A stretch of 7,626 nt of DNA, from contig DHMZ01000097.1 of the NCBI GenBank assembly GCA_002406055.1, positions 5,476 to 13,101 on the forward strand. Direction: 5' to 3'. This DNA is from Spirochaetales bacterium UBA4629. GTDB lineage: Bacteria; Spirochaetota; Spirochaetia; Sphaerochaetales; Sphaerochaetaceae. Of the stretch, positions 1 through 5,809 are shown piece by piece. The position numbers and the translations under genes were made by a program. The number at the start of each line of letters is the position of its first letter. Positions within the stretch are counted from its first letter, which is position 1. Under the pieces are notes generated by a model. The model was not told where the DNA came from. It saw nothing but the letters and a program-made list of their open reading frames with translations, and did not search any database.

Positions 1-41
1 AACCTTTCATGCGTTTGTTCTGCGAAAAAGCATAAAGCGTA

Positions 42-70
42 TTGACTCTATTTGTTTGAATAATCATAAT
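42..70 (+). promoter_or_regulatory. Sigma-70-type promoter for the 29-aa basic protein
   Basis: A -35 box TTGACT (42-47) and a -10 box CATAAT (65-70) are separated by exactly 17 bp. Each box differs from consensus at one position. The expected start site is near 77, giving a leader of about 40 nt before the ATG at 117. The strength of the match fits a highly expressed ribosome-associated gene. Positions 1-41 upstream show nothing I can identify. Confidence 0.7.
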
Positions 71-116
71 AGAACGGTAATTACACTAATCCAATTGGAA
101 TAAGGAGCATTCAAAA

Positions 117-206
117 ATGCCTTGCGGAAGAAAAAGAAAAAAGCATAAGATTGCGACTCATAAGAGAAAGAAAAAGCTCAGAGCAATGAGACATAAGAAA
201 AAGTAA
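117..206 (+). CDS. 29-residue highly basic COX24/AURKAIP1-like (ribosome-associated) protein
   Basis: This small gene encodes 29 residues beginning MPCGRKRKKHKIATHKRK and ending RHKKK, more than half Lys, Arg or His. The pattern M-P-x-G-(K/R)-(K/R)-R-K-x-H-K-x-A-T-H-K-R-K-K and the RHKKK tail match the short bacterial proteins annotated as AURKAIP1/COX24 domain proteins, whose mitochondrial relative is the small-subunit protein mS38. The family is therefore thought to bind ribosomal RNA; a role here is inferred from similarity only. A good Shine-Dalgarno site (AAGGAG, 103-108) lies 8 nt before the ATG, a near-consensus promoter lies at 42-70 and a strong terminator follows, so it is a self-contained single-gene unit. 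It is easily missed because of its length. Residue 3 is Cys where I recall Ser in Bacteroidota members. Confidence 0.85.
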   Translation: MPCGRKRKKHKIATHKRKKKLRAMRHKKK

Positions 207-217
207 TCTTATTAGTT

Positions 218-250
218 TAGCCACTAGTTTTCTAGTGGCTATTTTGTTTC
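218..250 (+). terminator. Rho-independent terminator after the 29-aa gene
   Basis: A perfect 10-bp stem (218-227 with 232-241) closes a TTTT loop and is followed by TTTTGTTTC. It lies 11 nt after the stop codon at 206. Read on the - strand the stem is not followed by a U-tract, so it should act mainly on + transcription, although the convergent lipoprotein gene ends beside it at 250 and could share the stem for RNA 3'-end protection. Confidence 0.88.
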
Positions 251-1236
251 TATTCGTTAGTATAATAGTCAGATACGGCTCCCATACTTCCTGTCTTTGT
301 TGACTTAAAGACTGCAGTAATGCGACTTGTTCCAGGAAGAGATAAAAAGGTATAGCTCTTTTTATTTTTTCCTGCTTCACACTCAAAGTCCTCATTATAC
401 CAAGTAATAGTTACGTCACTTTCACTTATACCCTCTGGGAGGTATGTAAAATTCAAATCGCATTTAACTTGGTTATTAGCAGTCTTTGTTAATGTTAAAG
501 TAGCTTCAATTGGTTTAGTGGTGTTGTCTAGTATACCCACTTTATTGTCTACATCTCCTCCTTTTTTAAAGTCGATAGTACCACTTGTTGTTACTCTATT
601 ACTTACTCTTACTACCTCTGTGTAGCCGATTAGAGTCTGTTCTCCATCTTTAAGTGTGAAAATAAAGATATATGAGCCACTTGGAAGGGAATGATTGATC
701 TGAACATTGCCATTAGCTTTGTCAGATAGATTAATAGCACTTTCTGGAATAGTTACGCTTTCTCCTTTTTCATTTATGACAGATAAAGATAGAGTAGGAA
801 CTTTATTATAGGAATTTTTATTCCATATTACGCTTAAATTTACAGTTCCAGTTCCATAGAGTGTATTGAGTGAGATTTTTAGTGAGTTATCACCACGGAC
901 AAAGAAGTGTGTACTGCTATTTTCTGCAATAACTTGGTCTTTTGCATTTTTTCCTTGAACCTTTACTGTGTAATTACCAGGTTGAATACCAATAAGAGTA
1001 TAAACACCACCTTTGTCATATTCAAAGGATTTTGAATATGTCTTAGTCCCGGTAAGAGTAAAGACATACTTAGTGACAACAATGTCAGTATCATCTGGCT
1101 TAATTGTTCTTGCTCTATCAGGAATGAGAGAGAAATTTACATTTGCTGTTTCTCTTTCTTCTTGAGGGGAACAGGATGTAAAGACGAATAAAACTGCTAA
1201 AACGATTACTAAAAAACTGATAATTTTTCCTTTCAT
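250..1236 (-). CDS. Predicted lipoprotein with beta-sandwich-like repeats
   Basis: This 328-residue protein starts with a Lys-containing n-region, a hydrophobic stretch (about residues 5-19) and a lipobox ending FTSC, so Cys22 is the likely lipidated residue after signal peptidase II cleavage. A short charged linker (residues 23-33) leads into a body rich in alternating hydrophobic/polar beta-strand patterns with Gly, Thr, Asn and Ser. Motifs such as GIQPGNYTVKVQGKN (about residue 83 on) and LPSGSYIFIFTLKDGEQ look like turns of carboxypeptidase-regulatory or Ig-like beta-sandwich domains, repeated about twice, followed by a third strand-rich segment with two Cys near the C-terminus. Such proteins are common in treponemes and their relatives. 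No catalytic motif is visible, so the function is unknown; surface anchoring or binding is a guess. The start is supported by AGGAG (1243-1247) 6 nt upstream of ATG. No convincing promoter was found in the 64-nt gap to the TatD gene, so read-through from it is possible. Confidence 0.85.
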   Translation of the reverse strand: MKGKIISFLVIVLAVLFVFTSCSPQEERETANVNFSLIPDRARTIKPDDTDIVVTKYVFTLTGTKTYSKSFEYDKGGVYTLIGIQPGNYTVKVQGKNAKDQVIAENSSTHFFVRGDNSLKISLNTLYGTGTVNLSVIWNKNSYNKVPTLSLSVINEKGESVTIPESAINLSDKANGNVQINHSLPSGSYIFIFTLKDGEQTLIGYTEVVRVSNRVTTSGTIDFKKGGDVDNKVGILDNTTKPIEATLTLTKTANNQVKCDLNFTYLPEGISESDVTITWYNEDFECEAGKNKKSYTFLSLPGTSRITAVFKSTKTGSMGAVSDYYTNE

Positions 1237-1300
1237 TTTTTTCTCCTATATTTCTTAAGCGAAAAAAATTGAAAATATGTCAGCAAAAATCGAAAAATTT

Positions 1301-1909
1301 TTAAAAAATCTTAAAAAAAAGTTCTTCACTCTCTTTTTCTATATCTCTCTCAAGCATTATTGAGAGTTTTTTATTCCATTCTTTGAGAACTTTTTCTTCC
1401 TCTTCACCAGTTGGTAAATCAGTTTCTGTAAGGAAGTAGGGGAGAGATGAAACTAAGCTATTAAAATGCTTAGTTTTCTCAACATTAGGTGAAAGAGAAA
1501 TAACTCCACCGAGCTTCATTATTTCTTTTGCAACTTCTGTGCTAGACGAAAAAGAGTGAACTATAAATCTCCTTGGCTTTTCTTCTTTTAAAATAGAAAG
1601 AAGTAAATCTGTCATTCCTACAGCATGAATTGTAAGTAGTGCGTCATATTTTTTTGCTATTTTTATAGCAAGAATAAATCTCTTAATCTGTTTTTCTTTC
1701 TCTCCAAAGCGTCTATCGAGTCCAACTTCACCAATTCCATAGCCTTTTTCTGCCCATTCTTCTAAAAGAGATATATCTCCTTCTTCTCCAGGAAGAAGTC
1801 CACATGAGAAGTATTTGAAATTAGAAGAAAAGGTGTACTCTTCTATTTTAGATGTACATACATAACCTTTATTGCTTTTTATTCCTATATGGCAATGCGA
1901 ATCGAACAT
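1301..1909 (-). CDS. Compact TatD-family metal-dependent hydrolase (putative DNase)
   Basis: This 202-residue protein has the amidohydrolase-fold signatures of the TatD family: the HxH metal motif at H5 and H7 in DSHCH, GEVGLD around E61-D65, TIHAVG with H95, VHSF with H118, and ETDLP with D164. All five expected metal-ligand positions are therefore present. TatD proteins are soluble metal-dependent DNases/hydrolases, usually near 255-265 residues, so this one is about 50 shorter. Missing length falls mainly in the loops after HxH and in the C-terminal part after ETD, where the usual extended arginine/proline-rich motif is replaced by a short helix. The early loop reads GLLPGEE where family members usually have G-x-H-P. 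ATG is preceded by AGGA (1917-1920) with 7-nt spacing. It lies downstream of the asnB terminator, so it is either expressed by read-through or from a weak promoter I could not define. Confidence 0.85.
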   Translation of the reverse strand: MFDSHCHIGIKSNKGYVCTSKIEEYTFSSNFKYFSCGLLPGEEGDISLLEEWAEKGYGIGEVGLDRRFGEKEKQIKRFILAIKIAKKYDALLTIHAVGMTDLLLSILKEEKPRRFIVHSFSSSTEVAKEIMKLGGVISLSPNVEKTKHFNSLVSSLPYFLTETDLPTGEEEEKVLKEWNKKLSIMLERDIEKESEELFFKIF

Positions 1910-1932
1910 AAAAATATCCTAATGTAAAAATG

Positions 1933-1968
1933 GAAAATAAAAAACTCTAGAGCTCAAACCCTAGAGTT
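1933..1968 (-). terminator. Intrinsic terminator after asnB
   Basis: On the - strand an 8-bp perfect stem AACTCTAG/CTAGAGTT (1968-1961 with 1950-1943) closes a 10-nt loop and runs straight into TTTTATTTT. It starts 7 nt after the asnB stop codon (1975-1977), so it marks the end of the glnN-asnB transcript and separates it from the TatD gene. Confidence 0.82.
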
Positions 1969-1974
1969 AAATCA

Positions 1975-3555
1975 TCATACACCACTTGCACCATAGTTAG
2001 ATAAAACACGAGCAGAAGGATCATTGACATCACAACCTTTCCACTTTTTATTTGGCATCCAGAAGTCAACGACCATGTCACTTTGTCCGGGATAGTATTT
2101 TTCAAATATTTCTCTGTAGAGTAGTGATTCCTTAGTAAAAGGCTGAGCATGAGTATACTTCTTTCTCTTTTCTTCAAACTCTTCATCTGTATAAGTCTTC
2201 TCGGCTTTTTCTTTTAGATAATCTACCATTGAGTGACCAACAGCATCGGAGAATGCTGCCTTTTCTCTATAAAGAATGTCTTGTGGTAGATAATCACCTT
2301 CGAATGCCTTTCTTAAAAGATATTTACCCTTGTTATGTCTATTCATCTTCAATTCTGGATTTAATGCCATAACATATTTAACAAATGCTAAGTCTCCGAA
2401 AGGGACTCTTGCTTCAAGCGAGTTTACGCTTATGCATCTATCTGCACGTAATACGTCATACATGTGTATCTCTCTGATTCTCTTTTCTGCTTCCTTTTGG
2501 AATTCACTTGGAGATGGGGCAAAATCTGTGTATTTATAACCAAAGAGCTCATCAGATATTTCACCTGTGAGGATTACTCTTAAATCTGTGTTTTCATGAA
2601 TGTATTTACATACAAGATACATACCCATCGAAGCTCTAATTGTAGTTATGTCATAGGTACCAAGAAGATAGATTACATCTTCAAGTGATGACAGTACCTC
2701 GTCCTTTGTCATTATAACTTCGGTATGATCTGTGTGTAAGTAATCTGCTGTCTCTTTAGCATACTTTAAATCGATAGCATCGCCTTCCATTCCAATAGCA
2801 AATGTCTTTATTGGTGTTTTTGAAAACTTTTGCGCAATAGCACAGACAAGAGAGCTATCTAGTCCGCCAGAGAGAAGAAAGCCAACTTTTGAATCAGAGA
2901 CAAGGCGCTTCTCAACACCTTTGATTAAGAGTTCTTTTATATGTTTCTCTGCGTCTTCTTCTGTTGTGTCTATCTCTTTTTCACTTTTCCATATCTCACA
3001 GTAGGTTACAAATTCACCTTTGTAGTAATACTTTCCAGGAGGAAATGGAAGAATTTTATCAACTAAGCCTACTAGGTTCTTAGGTTCAGATGCAAAGACA
3101 ATGTTATCATCTTTCAAATAGCCATAGTAGAGTGGTCTTATTCCAATAGGGTCACGAGCAGCAACTAAGCTCTTTGTCTTTTCGTCATATATGATAAGAG
3201 CAAATTCAGCGTCAAGGAGCGAAAACATTTTCGTTCCATATTCCTTCCATAGTGGTAATAATACTTCGCAATCAGATGTTGAAGAGAAGCTATAGCCCTT
3301 CTTTTCTAAATCTACTTTTATTTTTTCAAAACCATATATTTCACCATTGCAGATAACTTTTGATTTGCCTAAAGAGAAGGGCTGCATACCCTTTTCATTT
3401 AGACCCATAATTGATAGGCGATGAAAGCCCATTATTGTGTTATCTTCTTGAATAACACGTGTGCAATCTGGACCACGCGAGAGTGTTTTGTTAAAAGCAC
3501 GAGTAAACTCATCCTTACTAATTGTTGGAGACTGAAGAGCCATTATAGAACACAT
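1975..3555 (-). CDS. asnB: Asparagine synthetase B, glutamine-hydrolysing
   Basis: The product (526 residues) makes asparagine from aspartate, ATP and glutamine in the cytosol. The N-terminal class II glutaminase domain (about 1-190) has the nucleophile Cys2 directly after the initiator Met, then RGPD (27-30), HRLSIMG (45-51), NGEIYG (70-75) and SDCE (94-97). The synthetase domain (about 200-526) has the PP-loop SGGLDSS (229-235), TGEISDELFGY (330-340), the EARVPF segment (381-386) and FSDAVG (435-440). The tail DPSARVLSNYG resembles the E. coli AsnB end. Length is slightly below E. coli AsnB (about 554). In the SGEGSDE segment of E. coli the second Gly is Ile here, a small deviation. The gene starts 4 nt after the type III glutamine synthetase stop, and its Shine-Dalgarno site lies inside that gene's last codons, so the two are co-transcribed and probably translationally coupled: one makes glutamine, the other consumes it. 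Confidence 0.96.
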   Translation of the reverse strand: MCSIMALQSPTISKDEFTRAFNKTLSRGPDCTRVIQEDNTIMGFHRLSIMGLNEKGMQPFSLGKSKVICNGEIYGFEKIKVDLEKKGYSFSSTSDCEVLLPLWKEYGTKMFSLLDAEFALIIYDEKTKSLVAARDPIGIRPLYYGYLKDDNIVFASEPKNLVGLVDKILPFPPGKYYYKGEFVTYCEIWKSEKEIDTTEEDAEKHIKELLIKGVEKRLVSDSKVGFLLSGGLDSSLVCAIAQKFSKTPIKTFAIGMEGDAIDLKYAKETADYLHTDHTEVIMTKDEVLSSLEDVIYLLGTYDITTIRASMGMYLVCKYIHENTDLRVILTGEISDELFGYKYTDFAPSPSEFQKEAEKRIREIHMYDVLRADRCISVNSLEARVPFGDLAFVKYVMALNPELKMNRHNKGKYLLRKAFEGDYLPQDILYREKAAFSDAVGHSMVDYLKEKAEKTYTDEEFEEKRKKYTHAQPFTKESLLYREIFEKYYPGQSDMVVDFWMPNKKWKGCDVNDPSARVLSNYGASGV

Positions 3556-3559
3556 TTAA

Positions 3560-3568
3560 TTACCTCAC
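3560..3568 (-). promoter_or_regulatory. asnB ribosome binding site overlapping the glnN stop codon
   Basis: Read on the - strand the segment is GTGAGGTAA: the GAGG Shine-Dalgarno core (3566-3563) lies in the last two sense codons of the upstream gene and TAA is its stop. The spacer to the asnB ATG (3555) is 7 nt. This arrangement favours coupling by ribosomes that have just terminated. Confidence 0.8.
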
Positions 3569-5653
3569 TGAAAATAGTAGTTCACCATACGATGGAAGTG
3601 GCCAATAAGAGCGATCACAAATAGTCTCTGCTTCGTCAACATTAGCTCTAAGTTCTGTCATCTTTGGTAGTATTTCATCACGAACAAAGAAGGCCTTTTC
3701 TTCCTCTTTTTTCATAGTCTTTTCTTTAGCCTCTAGTTTATCTAACTCTTCTGATAAAGCCATAATCTTATCTGAAAGAGTAGATAGACGAGAGATAGTC
3801 TTTTTCTCATAACTTAGTGAACCTTCAAGGCCGAAGGAAGATTTCTTCTCTAAGGCAGAAAGAAGTACCGTTGTATATTTGCTTATTGCAGGTAAATAGT
3901 CTTTTTTTACCATATCAAGCATAGTATTTGCTTCAATCATTACAGTCTTTGCATAGCTATCAAGAGTAGCCTCTGTTCTGCTCTTAATCTCGCTTTCTGA
4001 GAAGATATGCTCACTTGTTAAGAGGTCAACGTTCTTCTTATCAAGTAGGTGAGGAACACAATCTGGAGTTGTTTTGTAGTTTGAAAGTCCTCTTCTTGCT
4101 GCTTCTTTAACCCATTCTTCGTCGTATCCATTGCCATTAAAGATAATTCTTTTATGTTGAATGATTGTATCTCTAATTAAAGTATGAAGATCTTTTTCGA
4201 AGTCTTGGCTCTCTTCAAGCTTTGATGCAAAACCATTTAAGGTTGATGCTACAGCACTATTGAGATATGTATTAACATCAGAAATTGAAGAGGACGAACC
4301 AAGCATTCTAAATTCAAATTTGTTACCAGTAAAAGCGAAAGGACTTGTTCTGTTGCGGTCTGTCGTATCTCTTATAAACTTAGGAAGAACCTCAGCGCCA
4401 AGAAGCATTGTCTTTTTCTTTTTTCCTGAATAGAGAGAATCATTTTCAATTGACTCAATAATCTCTTCAAGCTCATCTCCTAAGAATATTGAAATTATTG
4501 CAGGAGGTGCCTCATTTGCGCCAAGACGATGGTCATTAGCAGCTGTTGCTACACTAATTCTTAGTAAATCTTGATATTCATCAACAGCCTTAATTACTGC
4601 AACAAGGAAGAGCAAAAACTGTGCGTTTTCATATGGTGTATCTCCAGGAGATAGTAAATTAACACCTGTATCTGTTGCAATTGACCAGTTATTATGTTTA
4701 CCTGATCCATTTACTCCGCTAAATGGTTTTTCATGTAAAAGGCAGACGAGAGAATGTCTATCAGCAACTTTCTGCATAAGCTCCATAGTTAATTGATTGT
4801 GGTCTGCAGCAATGTTTGTTGTTGTATAAATTGGTGCCATTTCATGCTGGGATGGAGCAACCTCATTGTGTTCTGTTTTGGCTAATATTCCATGTTTCCA
4901 CAGCTCTTCATTCAAGTCTTCCATAAAGGCAAGAACTCTTGGCTTTATAGATCCAAAGTAGTGATCTTCTAGTTCCTGCCCCTTTGGCGACTGTGAGCCA
5001 AAAAGGGTTCGACCGGTATAAATCAAGTCTTCTCTCTTAAGATAAAGAGATTTATCTATTAAGAAATACTCTTGTTCTGGTCCTACGCTTGTTTTTACGC
5101 TTTTAACATCTTTATTCCCAAAGAGCTTTAGTATTCTTAGTGAAGCTTTGTTTATAGCTTCCATACTTCTCAAAAGAGGTGTCTTCTTGTCTAGAGCTTC
5201 TCCTTTGTATGAACAGAAGACAGTTGGTATACAAAGAGTCTTATCTTTCAGAAAAGCAAAGCTTGTTGGGTCCCATGCCGTGTAGCCTCGTGCTTCAAAG
5301 GTTGCTCTTAATCCTCCTGAAGGGAATGATGAGGCATCAGGCTCTCCTTTAATAAGCTCTTTTCCTGAAAACTTCATTATGACAGAGCCATCTTTAGTTG
5401 GAGAAATAAATGAATCATGCTTTTCTGCCGTAATGCCAGTTAAAGGCTGGAACCAATGAGTAAAGTGAGTAGCTCCATTTTCTATAGCCCAATTCTTCAT
5501 AGCTTCTGCAACAGCATTAGCACAGAATAAATCAAGCTCTTTTCCTTCTTCAATTGTAGCTATTAACGAACTATAGACTTCATCAGAAAGTCTCTCTTTC
5601 ATAACCTTTCTGTTAAAAACTAATGAACCAAAAATAGAAGATATTGTATCCAT
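3560..5653 (-). CDS. glnN: Type III glutamine synthetase (GSIII)
   Basis: From the ATG at 5653 the product has 697 residues, typical for the GSIII family (about 700-730), which ligates ammonia to glutamate with ATP as large cytosolic dodecamers. The N-terminal GSIII domain carries THFTHWFQPLTG (about 63-74) and the SFPSGGLRATFEARGY segment (about 109-124). The catalytic domain shows VGPEQEYFLID (190-200), KTEHNEVAPSQHEMAP (259-274), the GVNGSGKHNNWS loop (313-324) and DRNRTSPFAFTGNKFEFR (432-449). A charged, coiled-coil-like helix (about 615-660) precedes the conserved end with WPLPSY. I chose ATG 5653 because GGAGG (5659-5663) lies 5 nt upstream; a longer in-frame reading from TTG at 5665 would start inside that Shine-Dalgarno site. 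The gene heads an operon with asnB, and its leader holds a terminator-like hairpin (5676-5723), so expression is probably controlled by antitermination. The symbol follows common usage for GSIII. Confidence 0.96.
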   Translation of the reverse strand: MDTISSIFGSLVFNRKVMKERLSDEVYSSLIATIEEGKELDLFCANAVAEAMKNWAIENGATHFTHWFQPLTGITAEKHDSFISPTKDGSVIMKFSGKELIKGEPDASSFPSGGLRATFEARGYTAWDPTSFAFLKDKTLCIPTVFCSYKGEALDKKTPLLRSMEAINKASLRILKLFGNKDVKSVKTSVGPEQEYFLIDKSLYLKREDLIYTGRTLFGSQSPKGQELEDHYFGSIKPRVLAFMEDLNEELWKHGILAKTEHNEVAPSQHEMAPIYTTTNIAADHNQLTMELMQKVADRHSLVCLLHEKPFSGVNGSGKHNNWSIATDTGVNLLSPGDTPYENAQFLLFLVAVIKAVDEYQDLLRISVATAANDHRLGANEAPPAIISIFLGDELEEIIESIENDSLYSGKKKKTMLLGAEVLPKFIRDTTDRNRTSPFAFTGNKFEFRMLGSSSSISDVNTYLNSAVASTLNGFASKLEESQDFEKDLHTLIRDTIIQHKRIIFNGNGYDEEWVKEAARRGLSNYKTTPDCVPHLLDKKNVDLLTSEHIFSESEIKSRTEATLDSYAKTVMIEANTMLDMVKKDYLPAISKYTTVLLSALEKKSSFGLEGSLSYEKKTISRLSTLSDKIMALSEELDKLEAKEKTMKKEEEKAFFVRDEILPKMTELRANVDEAETICDRSYWPLPSYGELLFSVR

Positions 5654-5658
5654 TTGTT

Positions 5659-5663
5659 CCTCC
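5659..5663 (-). promoter_or_regulatory. Ribosome binding site that fixes the GSIII start
   Basis: GGAGG read on the - strand, 5 nt before ATG 5653. It directly follows the U-rich tract of the leader terminator. It also overlaps a TTG codon (5665-5663) that could otherwise be taken as the start. Confidence 0.85.
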
Positions 5664-5669
5664 AAAAAA

Positions 5670-5723
5670 ATAAATAAAAAAAGGCAAGGGAATCTTAGCT
5701 ATTCGCCAAGACGCCTTTGCCTT
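5670..5723 (-). terminator. Leader terminator (putative attenuator) upstream of GSIII
   Basis: In the - strand RNA, AAGGCAAAGG (5723-5714) pairs with CCCUUGCCUU (5690-5681): 7 bp, one A·C mismatch, 2 bp. After a C·U mismatch an inner stem of 8 pairs including two G·U (5712-5705 with 5699-5692) closes loop GAAUA. The hairpin runs directly into U7-A-UUU-A-U7, ending next to the GSIII Shine-Dalgarno site. This is the shape and polarity of an intrinsic terminator placed before, not after, a gene, so it most likely attenuates glnN-asnB transcription. On the + strand no U-tract follows, so it should not terminate + transcripts. Confidence 0.8.
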
Positions 5724-5724
5724 G
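5707..5724 (-). promoter_or_regulatory. Candidate ANTAR-binding antiterminator hairpin
   Basis: In the - strand RNA, CAAGGC (5724-5719) pairs with GUCUUG (5712-5707), 6 bp including one G·U, around a hexaloop AAAGGC with A at position 1 and G at position 4. Published ANTAR target RNAs are described as paired hairpins with hexanucleotide loops having exactly these two fixed bases. The hairpin uses the complete 5' arm of the leader terminator, so the two folds exclude each other. The match and the nearby ANTAR gene make this a good candidate; only a weak first hairpin (5773-5786) was found, so the classic two-hairpin motif is not fully shown. Confidence 0.6.
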
Positions 5725-5753
5725 TTGACGAGAGCATAGTTTTTTTACGTAAT
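5725..5753 (+). promoter_or_regulatory. Promoter for the type I GS-ANTAR operon
   Basis: TTGACG (5725-5730) and CGTAAT (5748-5753) are 17 bp apart, 5/6 and 4/6 matches to the sigma-70 boxes. The predicted start near 5760 gives a leader of about 50 nt that is pyrimidine-rich. It excludes a start codon at TTG 5756. It lies almost entirely inside the oppositely directed promoter at 5733-5762. Confidence 0.55.
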
Positions 5754-5762
5754 TTTTGTCAA
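5733..5762 (-). promoter_or_regulatory. Promoter for the GSIII-asnB operon
   Basis: On the - strand a perfect TTGACA (5762-5757) is followed after 18 bp by TATGCT (5738-5733), a 4/6 match to the -10 box. Predicted transcription starts near 5726, a few bases before the leader hairpin. An alternative upstream -10, TATAAT (5810-5805), has no good -35 but would transcribe a longer leader. Confidence 0.5.
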
Positions 5763-5809
5763 CAGATTTTCCGAAATTCCTTTTTCTTTTTTTTTACTTA
5801 GTGCATTAT

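Noticed and set aside
218..241. Bidirectional terminator serving the lipoprotein gene as well
   Set aside because: The - strand side of the stem is not followed by a U-tract.
1237..1300. Promoter for the lipoprotein gene (CTGACA near 1277-1282)
   Set aside because: No acceptable -10 box at 16-19 bp; the gap is simply rich in A- and T-tracts.
5651..5665. TTG start at 5665 for the GSIII gene (701 residues)
   Set aside because: The TTG overlaps the GGAGG Shine-Dalgarno site that serves ATG 5653; the four extra residues are not needed for the family match.
5765..5799. Possible second terminator in the type I GS leader on the + strand (short AU hairpin followed by a long T-tract)
   Set aside because: The stem GAUUU/AAAUU is about 5 weak pairs with no GC core; unlikely to terminate.
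5756..5809. TTG start at 5756 for the type I GS (421 residues)
   Set aside because: No Shine-Dalgarno site, it lies before the predicted transcription start, and the extra residues are encoded by the U-rich leader without family similarity.
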